DNA from: Liolophura sinensis
Lineage: Eukaryota > Mollusca > Polyplacophora > Chitonida > Chitonidae
Length of the DNA: 64,000 bases
NCBI RefSeq assembly: GCF_032854445.1
Contig: NC_088306.1
Coordinates: 22,665,764-22,729,763, forward strand
Direction of reading: 5' to 3'
Positions 37,541-51,865 of this stretch are shown here, piece after piece. Position numbers and translations under genes: made by a program. The notes under the pieces are model-generated. The model saw only the letters and a program-made list of their open reading frames with translations, was not told where the DNA came from and did not search any database. Position 1 is the stretch's first letter. Each line of letters opens with the position of its first letter.

Positions 37541-38448
37541 TGTAATGTAATGCTGAAAGTGCTCTTTTTGAACAAATTTTTTTTTCAAATACATTAAATT
37601 CTTGAGTTTTTTTGTTTTGAAGCTGATTTCAAATATGTCTGCTTAGTTCTGAAGTGAGCATAAAGGCTGATGAAGTATATATTATAGGATAGATTACTCA
37701 AGATACCGCGATGAAAAAAAGCCACAACTTTTTTTTTTTTTCCCTGAATACCCATACTGACAAGTTTAAAGAACAGTTACGGTCTGGGTATCTCTTAGGC
37801 TAATGTCCATGTTTGTCGTTTCATTTCCTACCTAGATGGTAATCACAATTCATACCCCTGGCTCCACATCGAAAATGGGTTACAAATAGACAAAAAAAAA
37901 AAGTGTGTACATCAAAGCAAAGTTTAATGAGAATTAGAGCTGTGAATGACTAATTAATCATGATCCGGGCTAACGAGTCCATTTTTATGTAATTTTTAGC
38001 CTGAGGGCGAGGTGAAAACACTTTCATGTGGGGTTAGAGCCACAGAAAGGACGCGTTTATTTATGACCAGCTTTTCTTGTGAAGTAACATCGTGGCGGCA
38101 TTTGTACAGCCTCTGTCGAGATGAGAAATCTGAGATTATATTCAGTCATCTTGTAAAATGTATGGCTTCCTCTGGGAATGATGCCATTAAGGCATAACTT
38201 CAGTGGAGATGTGAAGTTTTCACTGCACATGAAATGTTCCTGATGTGCTGTACTTCCAGGACTGGTAAACAGAGGGGAAAATACATACCCCTAGCTAGTA
38301 GACATAGAATGTACATGTAGTAGAATGAAGTTTTTATTAACTGTGTGCTACCTGTAAATTTACAGGTGTTAGTAAAAAGGAAAGATTCCTTAAAGCTCTA
38401 ACTCTATTGTATAGAACTCTGAATTAAGTTATGTATTGAAATTGCCAT

Positions 38449-38678
38449 TACTGTAATTCCTCAACTTTTTCACAAGTTTGTAAGGTGGTTATTCAGGCAT
38501 ATTCTGAAGGCATATTCTGTATAGATTGATAAAATTATGCTTTTTTTTTTTGAAGCCCTGAAACTGACCAATCTGAGCAATGTAGTTTTGTCTCCAACAT
38601 CAAGTTCAAAATGTGCATAAATTGCACTGACAGTTGCTCCGTCATAAAGGTTGCGAAAAGGTTGAGGAATTTGGGCAT
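38449..38678 (+). mobile_element. MITE-like element, family 1
   Basis: Left end TACTGTAATTCCTCAACTTT, right end GCGAAAAGGTTGAGGAATTT. The core has GCCCTGAAACTGACCAATCT and AATGTGCATAAATTGCACTG. Confidence 0.85.
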
Positions 38679-40879
38679 TATGTTCTAACAATTACAAATG
38701 CCTGGTCCCAGAATCACAAAGTCATCTTAGGCTTAATTCACACTTAGTCTTAACATGCACTATAATTCCTGAACTTATATGTGAGATTAAATGAAGATTT
38801 TTAACTCTGTTATGAATTTCCTTAGAGAAATTAAAGTGTTTACGAAAGCAATAAAATGAAAATGCCTAAGGTACATACACGGATTAGTCATAATTTTAGT
38901 GCAGTAAACTGTTTTGAAGTCAAGACAAGGCCAGACTCCAGTCTAAGACAGCTCTGTGATCCTGAGGCCTTTACAGTAATTAACATTTAAGTTGAATGTC
39001 TCAACTTTTCACATAAATATAGATTTTTTCACATAAAATATCAATTGACCCAACGTGTGAATAAAACCAACCTTAGAGTAGACCAGTAACATATGCCAGT
39101 CTTGCCTGTTACATGTACATGTATGTGTACATGACCAGTCCTTGTCAGACTTTGTGTAATTTTGTGTTTTATCAGCTGACATGTTGTTTTATGTTTGTTC
39201 TGGGTGGGGACATGGTTTTCCGGGTTTGTGTAAAGTCTCTCTGCCTAATCTACCGGGTATTTCTGTGTTTTGATGGGGTTCAGCCAGCGAGATGTACAGG
39301 AGATGTTCTGGTTAGTACATGTACACCTATACAGGACCCTCACTGTCTAGAGAAATAAACAAAGCACATGTTCATGTGTAGTTTAGTTTAAGCAACGAAA
39401 TATACCTTATAGACTTGTTTGCCAGATGCCCACACAGTTGTCTCTGTATGTAATGTACTGCATATGTGACAGATAAGTGAAAAGCCTGTGTCCAAAAAAA
39501 AAATCCCTTTCCCAATTCAGCACTGGTGTGTTATTTTGTTTTCTATAATGTTTGATGTTTTACCTTTAGCTTAGATGGTTTATTGTTGACTTTGGATCTG
39601 GGTTCTAACCCACTGTGTGGTCCACAGATTAAACATATACTGCACATATATGTCAAAATATGCATGAAGAATTCACAAGTAGTGTAACAAGTAGAAAAAC
39701 TGAAAGACTGATTTTGACAGTATTTCGGCACTTTATTTTGCCATCATCAGGAGAACTAAATTTCATGGTGAGCATTATATATGTATATATTTATAAAAAC
39801 ATAAGATATAAATACAGGAGAAACAGCAAGCTAACATACCAGCCACACATTATCTGTAATGGCTTTAAATCCATGGGTAAAAGGTGAATGTAACAGATAT
39901 ATACAGGTACATAGGTACTTGTATGATGATAGTGACAAAATAACGTAGACTAAATACTAAATAAACTTGACACCAAAAAAAAAAAATGCCTAGATATTAG
40001 TGGTTGCATTGTATACCCAAAAAGGCCAATCATTAGATTTTTTGCAAAATTTTAACAAGAGCATTTTGCATTATACCTAAAGCAAACCCATAGGAAACAA
40101 ATACAAATTTGAAGAATTTAGTGCTGATTATTGATAGAATCTGCTAAATCAAAGCTCATGTAAGTTGCCCTTAGCCTTGCTCTTATGTCGCACCCTCCTT
40201 TTGGCGTTGTAATGTTAGCACTGTCCAACGGTATGAGACCACAGAGGAGTGTGTGTACAGCCGTAAAACCAACAAGTCTCGCCACGGAGAAATCACAGAG
40301 AGATGTTACTAACGGCTCTGTTGATATTGCACCTCCTAGGAGAAGTTTGAACTGGCATAAAATTAGATGAGGGAAATTGTGGTCAACATGTTCCACACAC
40401 TCATAGCGCGGTGCAAACAAACAGTGTGATGACAGTCTGTGTTCTGTGGTTCACTTTTAATTTTCTGTGAGTGTTTGAAAAGTATCGGGTTTGTTTTAGC
40501 ACAGCGGGATTTCTCTGCTGAATTGATGATTTTGGCCTTGCAAAACTGAATAAGAGAAACCAAAAGCAACCCAACCCAAATTTAATTTTTGCAAACACAA
40601 GATTTACACTTCCCTCACTGATGAAGGTTACAAAAAAAATTCCATTGATTGTTTCGTGTTATTATTCGAATTTGTTTCCTGGGTGTTTTAATATTTTAAT
40701 TTATGCAAATAAATTAAATAAAGGTTATCATGTTGTGTTTTGCACCTTGTTTTCAATAGTTAACTCTTTCTATTTTTTAATTCAGTAGCAATAAACCTAG
40801 ATTTTAATATTTCCTTTGTTATGTAATTTTGTTAAAGTTTTTTCCAAGGAGGTTCACTTTCCTCCACAGTATTTAGACA

Positions 40880-41300
40880 GTTTCATCATGGAATGCAGTT
40901 TCTTTTCAATGTTCTGCCAAAGCACCAAAGCAGTAATTCTTTCCTCATTTCCAGAACTCCCTCATTGCTGTAAATGGCAGATGTCTTTTATCACTTGTGG
41001 TCTAATCAAACTGCAGTTAGCCAGTTAAGACTCTGTCCTGCCCTCCTCCTCAGGGGTTCTCCACACAATCTCCCCCCAGGATTGACCCCTGCCCAGTTTC
41101 TTGACCAGAATTGTCAAAGTCAAACAGCAGGTTTCTTTCAAAACTGAGATAAGCCATCTTGGTTTAGAAGCCATATTGATCCATCCTCCATGCAGGGATG
41201 AGCCTGAAGACAAAGTGATCATCTCTGCTGTCAGGAGTATCCTCTGCCACATCTTTGTGGCCAGCGAAGCCAACCCTGATCAGAACCAGGGATAATATTT
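40880..41300. other. GC-richer complex block, candidate regulatory DNA or exon-like sequence
   Basis: Both strands carry open frames (64 codons plus, 82 minus) across the same complex sequence. Composition differs from the AT-rich flanks. No domain is recognisable, so conserved non-coding DNA is the simpler reading. Confidence 0.25.
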
Positions 41301-41816
41301 TGTCAACAAATACACCTCAGAGTTGGTCAAGAGAGATTGTTTTGTTTTTCGCCTGACGCTTGGTTTCGTTTCCGAAGCCTCACTTAGAATCTCTTCCGTG
41401 CGAGTGGCAGTGACATGGCTTTGTTTGGAATTTGACTTAGGCCTTCAGTCTAAGATGGGGGTTTCTGAAGACAGATCCTGTGTGATGTGTGCGAGTTAGG
41501 CCTTAGGCTGATATTAACACGGATTAATACGGACTGACCCTTGTGCACTGCAGCTTGCAAGACGACAGTGTCATATGCAATATGTTGCATGCTGCTTGAG
41601 TAACTTTAATTACTGCAGTGCATTATGTTGTCAGTTTGATTTGAACTATTATTGATATTAAATTGAATTTTGATTTTACAAGTGATACATTGCATCATTT
41701 TATAGGCATGGAATGTTAGCAAATATCAGAACTCAGAATTGATTGGATTATTCTCCTATTAATGGTTTATAAGTTCAAGTTATTTCCCCGCTTCCTTTCT
41801 AAGATAAGAGTATTTC

Positions 41817-42010
41817 ACATAAAGTTTGGTATGTCAAAAATGCACATTAAGAAGCACATAATGGCTTTAAGATGATACTTTTGATCTTTGCATTTTAAGA
41901 AATTATTCAAACTTGATAAAAAGCAACTCATACGTGTCCCTATAAAAGGTGGGTGCTCTTTAAAATAGAAAAAACACAACAATACAGCATCACTTTTTAG
42001 AGCCACACAT
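41817..42010 (-). repeat. MITE-like dispersed element, family 3
   Basis: AAATGCACATTAAGAAGCAC, AATGGCTTTAAGATGATACT, TTATTCAAACTTGATAAAAA and CCTATAAAAGGTGGGTG follow the family order. Confidence 0.55.
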
Positions 42011-44389
42011 TTTTAGTGGCATGCCTAATCAGACAGTAGGGAAGAAATTTACCCTACCAAACTGCAAGAAATGAAATATTTTGCCTAATGCCAAAAGAGC
42101 ATATTACTTTCACAGGGAAAGACATACATGTATAGATATTGAAAATAGTAACCTAGGAAGTTTGTATTTGTAAGTTCTGGTCGTCTGTGAGCTATAAAGA
42201 TACTATGTTGCCATGTTGTCATGCTTGAACTGTAATTCAGGTTTGGATGTTTTCTTGCAAAATGTTCCGACCAGACAAAACTTGACTGATGGCTGGCTGG
42301 ACATATCTCAGACAGCTTGTACACAGGTGTCTGTCTAGGCTGGTTAACAGAACCCTAAATCCTCCATCAGAGATGCTCCACTGACAATGGTGAATTATGG
42401 CCCCTTGAAGAGCTCTTCACTCTGGAGCACAGCAGGGAGGAGTTTTAACCAATCCTGGCAGCTGCTTTTCTTTGCACCTGTTCACAAGCAAATGTTTCAC
42501 CTTATACCCAACTCCCTTCATGTGGTACCAGTTATAAATCACTCCTGTCTGATTTTAAGAGGTTATATACTCATCCTCTTGCTCATCAACCTCTGGCCTG
42601 ACCAATTAGAGGCTGGTTTCTCCTTTCCTGTAAAGCTGGGAGCCTATGGCCCTACAGATACACACAATTACAAGACTTAATAGCCCAGCTGACAATTGTT
42701 TATGGGAACAGGGTGTTCTTCATTAGGCCAAAGGACAGGGTATCTGCCAGACTTAATGGAGCTTGAGTCAATGGTTGAGTAACAAATCATTGCCTGGAAT
42801 TGAGCTTGAATGTTAAACATGCAGATGTACAAATTTTTTTAGTTCCTTCTTTGTTTGCAGTGTAGTTGAGCTCTAGTGGTGTAATTTTGTAAAGTGCGTT
42901 GTCTGTCATCCACTTATATATTTCTGTACATAAATCACTCTAATTCCCCAAAAATGGCTTCCAAGAAGACGAGACACATCGATCAAACAATTGGAGTGAA
43001 GAAAAAATATTCTACATACAATTATGTTATTAGTATTTTGGGACAGATTTCTGGACAATTCATGTGTGTTTGCATGCACAAAGCCAAAAAGTCGTTGAGG
43101 TTTGTATAAACTTGCTAGTTCGAAGTAGCCTAAATTTACATGTACATGTACTCTCTAACTGATCTTCGTTTAGGAATCCAACAAACTGAGAGAAAAGGCT
43201 TAAAAGCTGATTGAATTTAGATTTGTTGTCTTTGTCCATTTTTTTCACATATTATCTGGCACCTACATCAAAAAGACTTTCACACTATGTTTTGTTTTGA
43301 ATGTTCTGATTTTATATTGTATAAAAATTTATTCGAACTTCTGCCCATCAATGCAAGTTCTATTTGATACCAGTGTGGCCAGATTATTTTAACAATTTTA
43401 TGAAATTTTTGACTTCCGATCCATTTTCATTATTACTGTTATTAAGACCGGCAAGATCTAGTCCCTTTATGCGATGACAGTATTATCAGTGTCCCAGCTG
43501 CTTGGCTGACTTGCTAGAGAAATTTAAGATGCAATCAAACAAAGAAATGAAATGTCAACATTTGAAGAAGCTGCCACCACCAGTTCTGTCAAACTTAGCT
43601 CAAGAACGCGTCAATATGCTAATAAGTTTGCACGTCTAGACTGTGACATTCGGAGACAAATCCCATAAGGAAATCCCTGTCAGGATTTTGTTCTGTTATT
43701 ACCTCCAATTATTCCATTGCTGTGTGTGTGTACCCAGGGGGAAATTACATAATTTCAAAGTTTGTGGAGGATATTGGTGAAGCGCTTGCCTTGATGTGTT
43801 TGTTCTCTCGCCTTTCTTCATTGTTTAATATTGGGGAATTTTGCTCAAGTTGCCAGAAAACATCAACACTTCAGTACAAAAAAATTGATGAATTTTTTGA
43901 TCAAAGTGAATGAATCTATTCTACTATGAGAGGTTTAACTAAAACCAAGACACATAGGACTATTTTGACAATTTTATACATGGTGGTATATTATGAGCTG
44001 GCATTTCTTAGTTGCCTACTTTAATAAGAATTAGAAACAAAACATTTTTCTGAATAGAAAAGAAATTAGAACGTAGAGTGTACATGTGTTCAAAAGTTTA
44101 TTTTGTCTAAAAATTGAAATAATTAGCATAAGTTTATCCCCTTTGTTATTTTCTGGCTTCCATTGTTAACTTTGTTCTTAGTGATAAAAAAGATTGGGGT
44201 ATGTTAAATTACAAGATGAAGTATGATATCAAAACTGTGTTATAACTTTGCCTGTCCTTGTCAATCAGCGTTTCTTTAATTTGTCAAGTTGAATTTTGGA
44301 AACGAAGATTAATTAATTTTCAAATTTTGCTCCCTCCATTGTGCCCCATGCCTGTCATGTTTTCCCTTCCCCCCTGTGTCTTGTCTGAT

Positions 44390-44690
44390 AACAGAGGTGT
44401 CTGGGGAGTGGAGCTTGAAGAACCCACCTCTGCACGTCCCACGGGTTTAAACTTCGCACAAAAAGGCTCTCTCCTTGACAATAACTATGGATAACAACGT
44501 TACAGCACAGCTGTTGGATTGGTTGCATCATCTCCGTTCTTTCAACTGTCACTCAAATGTCGACTTCTGCCATCGGGCCTTGTCAATTTTACACAGAGGT
44601 CTGAGAAAACCGAGGGAAATTGATAAAGCTTTAGGAAAGTGTTCCCAGCAACCGACATCTCCATCTTCGTCAAGTAAAATATGTAAATTT
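44390..44690. other. GC-richer complex block, candidate regulatory DNA
   Basis: About 300 bp of unique sequence containing an E-box-like CAGCTG and CCAAT-type (ATTGG) strings. No convincing open frame. Confidence 0.25.
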
Positions 44691-47600
44691 CATGTTCAGT
44701 TTTGATTGATAAATTATGCGAGACATTCCCTTCTAATCTCTTTAGGCATTTTATGAAGATTATGTCAGAATTCATCATGTCTGACTTGGAATGAAAAATA
44801 AGTTGTTTTGTTTTTTTGGAACTATTTAAGAGATTACTGCAGCACAGAGACACATGCAGTGTACTTGTATCTTAAACAAGCATGTACCGAGGATTCCAGG
44901 CATAAATACATTCATGGTATGTGTGGCATTAAAATATTTTTCTCTTTTTTTTTTATTGTTATAATTAAAAATCTTAACATTTTTGATCTTTGTTAAATAT
45001 TATATGGAATTTCTCTAATTTCACTTATACCTTTTTTGTTTTGTTTGTATTGTTAAATTTTATGAAATTTTTAATATGATGAACACATGTTTTTGCAAAA
45101 GTCTTCAGATTTTCTGGAAACACTTTGCACCTTCTCTGGCATTTTTTAAAACACAAAAAAGTGGGAGCCCCCAAAGAAGTTAAAACATTACTGTAATTTA
45201 TAGCCTTGAAGTGGGTGAAAATTGGCATGGAATGTTTATACCATTAGCGGGAAGGGTAGTTCCTTTTTTTTTGTTTTTTTTTGTGATAGAATAACTGGAT
45301 TATATATAAATAAATCCTGGGCAGCTACAAACTCCACTAGTGTGCAAAACTGTTTACAATATTGTTTATTTATAAGGAAGTGAGTGTAAAGTTTGTCTTA
45401 CTTAATTGGTTGGTGGTGATGGAGGGGGGGGGGGTTGCCTATCTGGTATTTATTTATCTTCACCCCTCCCAGACTGTGTTCTTTATCATTGATATGAACA
45501 AATAAGGCGTCTGCCTTTGGTTGAATTCATAAGCAAATTGCTTGATTGTCTCATGGAGCACCTGTCTTTATTTTATTGTTTTTTAAATTACTAATCCTGA
45601 TAATTGTTGGAAACTGAGGAATAGTTTTTGCCGTATTGCGTAAAATATGGCAGGAAAATTTGCAGATTATGTCTGCATGCAGTTGTTCATGTTGAGGTAG
45701 GATTTAGAAGATTTTGGACAAATAGTAGCTTGCATCAGTTATTGCATGCATCTTGGGGAGAATTATGTGTATAATTAGGCATAAAACGGTATAAGCAGTT
45801 CTCTTATTTTCACCAAAAATCAGAGTATAACTCCAGTGCATTGCATTTTTGTGAAATACTTGCAACTTTTGCCCCCTTGCACTTTCGTCATGAACATCTG
45901 CAACTTCAGAAAATTCCAAACCACTTTTTTGGGGTTTTCTCCAAATTTGATCACCTTCATTCAGAAGTTTATGGTAATGAATGATCGTTTCCAAACCCAG
46001 TTATGGGATAGATTGGTCCATGGGGATTTGGGGCACATTTATGCCCCTTTAGGCCCACATTCATCATGGCTGACAAGTTATCAGGTTAGTGGGTTACTTC
46101 TCCCACCCCCAGGGCCCTTCACTGGTACCTCACATGAGATGGGTAAGGGATCTTGTTTTTACCCACAAGCTAGTTTGGATCAATAAGACTTCCGTGGTTT
46201 TCAGGATTCTGTAGACATTTAAAATTTGTATTTATTACTACAGTTTTACCTTGCACACTCACCCTTGTAGATAATACATGTTTTATCAGTTATTATTGGG
46301 ATCTTTACGTAATGTTTTATTAGACATTAATGCAAAATTTGTGAAAAATAAAAGGATTAATTGCCTATGCCAGAAAGAGAAATACAGCTCTGAAGACTGG
46401 TCATTTGTAAATTCATAAAATTTGTGTGCACATAGTTGAATTAGGTTGCAAGTAATTTTGAGATCACAAAATGTAATAACTTTATTTGCTGCTGTCTTGT
46501 GACACAATTACACATGTAAAATTTCAAACTGTTCAAATAACCAAGACCAATTACTTTCAGATTTCAGTATTTCATTAATAAAAAATCCTTAACTTTATAA
46601 AGCCAGCCATATCCTATTTTATTCACAATGTACTGATAGCATGTGCAGATTATGAAAAAAGTACGTGTTCATGTGTGATCATCAATGTCTGTGAAGGTCA
46701 GGTAGAGGTCATACACCGTGAAACTTTCTGGTGCTTTTCATTGGATGATTTAGGATAAATTTGCATTTTGTTTTTGTTTGAAGATCTTGTCTGATGCACA
46801 GGGACCTCTAGCTTTCCTCTCTTCTAGGTTGAGTGTTTATAGCCGGATAGCCCAGCCACTTGAGTCACCCCCTCCCCCCTAACCCCCATGCCTTAAACTC
46901 CCTGTTGACCATGCTATTAACACTGCCATACCCTGGCACCAGTCTTCTGTTGTTATTTTCTCTTAATAGCTCTTAAGAGGCTTGTTTAGCGCTGACCCTT
47001 TCAGACTCTGTGGATATTGCGAAAAAATAAATTAAGGTATTTGTGTCTCTCTGTCTCTGTGAGTGCTCCCAGTTCCGCTGGTATGGTCAGAGTCTTAAAT
47101 TTCCTCCCATTTATTGGTTGTCTGACTTCCAACGTTTTCTTCTCACTTTCACCAAAGCCTGCACAAACCTACAGCAGCCTAAATACAAATGACTGAATTT
47201 GTTTTCAAATCCGTTGATTTAGCAGACTCAAATTTCTCCTTGGAGATAATGTTTTCCTTTGATGTCAAATTGGGTGCGTAAGATCAAAACAATTTCGCAT
47301 GGTTTTTATTTGGAGTTTATGATTATTTGTTTGAGAATGGTGAAACAGTTGTATCACTGATGCTGATTTATTTCCATTTAGTCTGACTGAGTTTTACAGG
47401 CAGGGATTAGATATCTTCAAATTACACCAAAATTTGCCTCATGCATAGCTTCAATTCTGAGGAAACCTCAAAGCAGACTGCCAAGTCATATTATTACGAG
47501 ATTAGAGTTCTTTTTTAAATTGCTTCATGACTATATTTTAGCTGAAAATTACACATAAATCGTTTTGATGTCATTTTAATTTCAGCTTTCTTTTCCATTC

Positions 47601-49136
47601 TTGTTTAGTAATTTTCCAAACGTAAAACAGACGTATGGTAGCTTCATGTGGTAATCAAATCACGTTTGCATTTTAACCTTATCTGTGTGTTACGCAAAAG
47701 ATTTGACCAAATCTTAGTAACCAAAAAACTTTGCATTTTGGGCTTAGCTCAACATTCCAGGAAATACATGTTGTGATCATAAAAGAAAAACTTGGAATTT
47801 TAGCCATATCTTTATGCAGCTTCAGTGTTTATCACATACTTTACATATATGTATTTTGGAAAATGTACAATTTTAAGTTTTTACCATACATTTTTATGTT
47901 ACGTGAAACATTTGACTAAAATCTTTGAATTTTAGCCTTATGTTGTTGTTGTAGATGTAGTTCCACTGAAGTTAAGGTTTTGATATTCACGCACATTATA
48001 CATGTGTGAATTTGTTCACGCAGTTCATACATGTATGTGATAGGATTATCCGGTAAAAGGAGTTGGTTTTCTCCAGGAAGTCTTAAAACATGTCCGATAT
48101 ACATGTACATTAAACTGACGTGTGTCAAAAGGAAACTAGTTACACTATAAGTGGCAAGACATTTGTTGCTCAAAGTACTTTATGTCCAATCTAAACCATA
48201 GTCCAAATGTTTTCAAAATATTTTGCTGATCGCACCAGTGGATCAGCCATTTACAGTCATATTTTAATAACAAGATTTCATAACAAGTACCCTATGTTAA
48301 GACTCTGGAAGTTTGCAAATCTTATCTTATTAGTTATTAGACGGCTGTTGAAAGTTAGGTTTGGTATAACTTTATACAGTACAATGTTCAGTGGATACCT
48401 TAGAGGAATAGGTCATCCAACACAGACCTGATCTATAAATGCATATACAAGTACTGGTACCCAGTGCCTCACTGAAACTCGAAACTGGATAGGGCCACAG
48501 TCCTGTGTGGCTGATAGCTTATCCAAGCTTGATAGCCTATCTGAGGCTTCATAAATGGCATATTTAGTTTATCTCTGCAGAGAAGAGAGACGTCAGATTT
48601 TGACACAGTTTACACCTGCTCCTCTTCACCCACCCACTTGGCTAAGGTGCATGGGGCCATAGTCAGACCAGTATCTAAAACTATAAGAAAACCCTTGTCA
48701 TTTATCAGTTTGTGTTAGCCTAAGCTTGAGAGTTGCCTCTTCAAAATGATTGAGTAGGACTTGGGGCTCTCCATGTGGGGGTCTTGTCTTTGTGCTGTTT
48801 GGTTTTGGACGATACAAGGTGGTAGATGTTAGAAATAGTTAAAGTGAGACAGGAATATGCTGCATTTATTGTATGATCTTAGATAAAGCATTTGAAACAA
48901 TAAAGATCTTTAGAGTTTCGGTTGTGTATGTTGAACTGTGTATTGATAAGTTTTGATTTTGCAAAAATTTACCATTGTGGAATGTACTTTCTGCGAGACA
49001 TGTACCTTTGCCTAGAGATGGTTTTCATGATCAGTTGAGAGATATTGCCAAACCGAAAAGTGTTCTATGATTATAAATTGTTTGAAGATCATGACGTGTT
49101 ACAGTTAAGATCATGAAGTGTTGGAAACATACAAGG

Positions 49137-49233
49137 AAGTGTTGCATGATGATGAAGTGTTGCACGATTATGAAGTGTAGCATGATTATGAAGTGTTGCA
49201 TGATTATGAAGTGTTGCACGATTATGAAGTGTT
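49137..49233 (+). repeat. Tandem repeat, 18-bp unit, about 5.4 copies
   Basis: AAGTGTTGCATGATTATG repeated with CAC/CAT and GTTG/GTAG variants. Confidence 0.92.
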
Positions 49234-50290
49234 AACTACATGTAGCTATAAGGCCTTTGTTGTGCCCAGTTATACTAGACACAGTGAATCCACATGTATT
49301 TTATCTGACAGTCTTATGAAGGAGCTCTGTCTTAGATGTATGCACAAATGATGGCTAAAAAAGAAATGGCTCAGCACAATCTTGTCTTGGACAATAATAG
49401 TATATCACTATCAATGTTTATGTGAAAACCTTGTAGAATTTTCCCAATAAGTGAGCCACTCTAGAGAAATTGCTTTGGTTTTTCTCATAAAACATGTAAA
49501 ATAACCATTGTGGTGCCTCATTTTTATTATTTTTCTGACAGATTTGCCAGGTTTATTCCAGGTTATTTGGAAAAGTCAATTTTCTTGCCACATAAATCCT
49601 AGGAATGGCCGTACAACTGATCATGGCAGAATTATGTCTTGTACCAATTTTCTCTGCGAGTATCTTCTATTTGAGAACAATAATGGCTCTGAAATTGAAG
49701 CATGATTTTCGCTGAAAATTCCCAGTGGTCAACCAAGATTTAATGACTACTGAGACTGTACAGGAAATGAGACCTGCAGCCCATCAGCTGACCAGAGGAA
49801 GGGTCATTGTGTGGAGATTAGCTTTGTTGAGTGGTTGCAGAGAAGCACTGTGCAAACTGCACGCAGTTATCACACGTGATAGGTTTGACTGGTACATTTC
49901 CGCCACATGTACGTGTATGTGTGCGTAGATGAAGTGACAAATTAAAATTGTGAATATGATACATTTTGTAATGGCTTCTAAGGTATAGTGAAAGAAAAAA
50001 CAAGATGACTTCTTCTTTGGTTTATGGCCATGTTTAATGATGTGCTAGCATTGAAATTTGCACACCGCTCTAAAGGGTTTTTGCGTCCATTCTCATAGAG
50101 GCGTCAGAAATTCAAGTTGCTTATGTTACTTATTAAAGTTCTTGAAAGATTCTTGAAACATGTGGTAATTATTTCGTAATACGTATAGTGTATAATGTGG
50201 CCAAGTATATAGCAGTACCAAAAAGGTTTATTAAGCTTCCTTCATGTGGTGTTAAAATTGCTTTAAACTACATGTAAACTTTTTGAAAAT

Positions 50291-50508
50291 TACTGGAATT
50301 ATTCTTCATCCTTCTTGTATATTTGCAAGTTGTTCATTCAAGTATTTTCTGAAGGCATTACTCTGTTTCGACTGATTATATTGTGCTTCTGATGAAGCCC
50401 TTGGATTGGTGAATCCAAACTTTGTCTCCAGAATGAAGGTAAAAATGTGCATAAATTACACTGACAAGTTGCTTTTTCATCCGTGAAAAGGTTGAGAAAT
50501 TAGGATAT
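50291..50508 (+). mobile_element. MITE-like element, family 1
   Basis: TACTGGAATTATTCTTCATC at the left end, GTGAAAAGGTTGAGAAATTA at the right end. The core has TCTGAAGGCATTACTCTGTT and AATGTGCATAAATTACACTG. Confidence 0.8.
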
Positions 50509-51865
50509 TTGTACGAATTCTGAAGATATCAAATGACCAATTACAAGACCTCTTTTGTGTCAGAATGTAATATTTCCATTTACGATTTCGCTATGCTTAG
50601 GGAAGTCCTCACACTCTTTGTAACACATAGCTGTTTACTGTAGATGATTTTGAACGTATTACTCAAATTTCCATTTCAAAAAGTTTTAAAACATTTATGG
50701 TTTGCAGGGATATGGTACATGTGATTAGTTTCTAAAGGCATTTGTCACAGTTTAAGTACGATTGAAAACTCTAGTTGTCTGTTCAGTAAAGCCCTCTTAT
50801 GCCTTAAGCATATTTTGCTGTCTTCAGCACTAAGCCTGCTAGCTCAGACTGACACTTGAGGGAAATCTGGTGGGATTGCTCCCTATTGAAAGACAGCTTA
50901 TCCTGTCTTCAACAAGGACACATATAGTGTGACAGTTTACTGCCAAACACAAGCGTCTTAAAATTTAACCCAAATTCGTTGAATACATGACATATGGTCC
51001 TGTCATTATAGCAGGTAAATTTGTGACATTAAATTGCTTGAAGCCGCAGGACATCTGAAGTTGGTGTTGGACTGGATGGATTCTGACCTTTTCAGAGAGC
51101 ATATTTTTCTATTTCAAGACATGGGATAATGTTCTAATCCCATGTCATAAATACATAATGTAAGAGCTTTTAGAGTGAAAACTGCGCACATATTTGAGGA
51201 ACCAGGGATTGGTATACAGAATTAAGGAAAGCAGGGGTAATGCCAAGTTGCCATTGTTTGACATATTCAGGTTCAGACTTTAACTGAACACAGACTCCCT
51301 TGGTCCCTGCTATATATTGGTTAGCTATATCTGAACATGCAGCATTCTTTGGACATTGGCGGTAATTCTAGTGGGTCACTTAATAGGCTGACTTGATTCG
51401 CCGTCTTCTAGAATATAGCTTCTGTAACTTCAAATTGAGTTATTCCTCTCCCAGAAGCTCTTCCAAACCTTGTGAAACCGGGCTGGAAGAGATGGAAGAT
51501 TGTTGTTTTTTTTTCATTTCAGAACTTGCAAATCGAGTTAACCTGATTAGTTTTTTGGAGATGAACAACCTGCCTCAAGTATAGCAGAAAATACTCCATA
51601 TTACTCATTACCTTATATGGTCCTTATACTGTAGATAAAATGGAAAAAAAAATTGTTTGCTGTTAGGTGTGACGAAGACTTTAGCCTCACCTTAGCTGCA
51701 TCTAGGTGTACATCATGTGTTGCAAACATCTTCATTTTCCAGTAACAGGAAGTCCGCGAGGTTTTCATACCCTTAAAACCATAGGATTTGACGCCCAATT
51801 TACCTGCAAGACTTTGCCTTTTTCGATCACTTATGTTTTCCTTTTTTCCCTTCTTTCTGTCGCAG

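Larger units (their letters stand above)
38680..50290. other. Long non-coding stretch with few recognisable elements
   Basis: No gene recognised. It includes a family-3 MITE (41817), an 18-bp tandem array (49137) and GC-richer islands (40185-40600, 40880-41300, 42370-42660, 44390-44690 and 46790-47170). Open frames reach 116 codons (45836-46186, plus) but none shows a known domain or a good splice context. Confidence 0.35.
1..51865 (+). other. Presumed giant first intron (and possibly upstream DNA) of Ryk
   Basis: Everything before the first Ryk exon seen here. Exon 2 starts with two bases that complete a split codon, so a coding exon must lie upstream. Reading all frames I find no open frame with a signal peptide followed by a Ryk-like N terminus and a donor in the right phase, so that exon is probably outside the window. 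The open frames in this span are short, overlap on both strands or come from tandem repeats, which is what non-coding AT-rich DNA gives. The content is tandem arrays, SINEs, MITE-like elements and scattered GC-richer blocks, listed separately. Calling it one intron is an inference; unrecognised small genes could be present. Confidence 0.6.
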
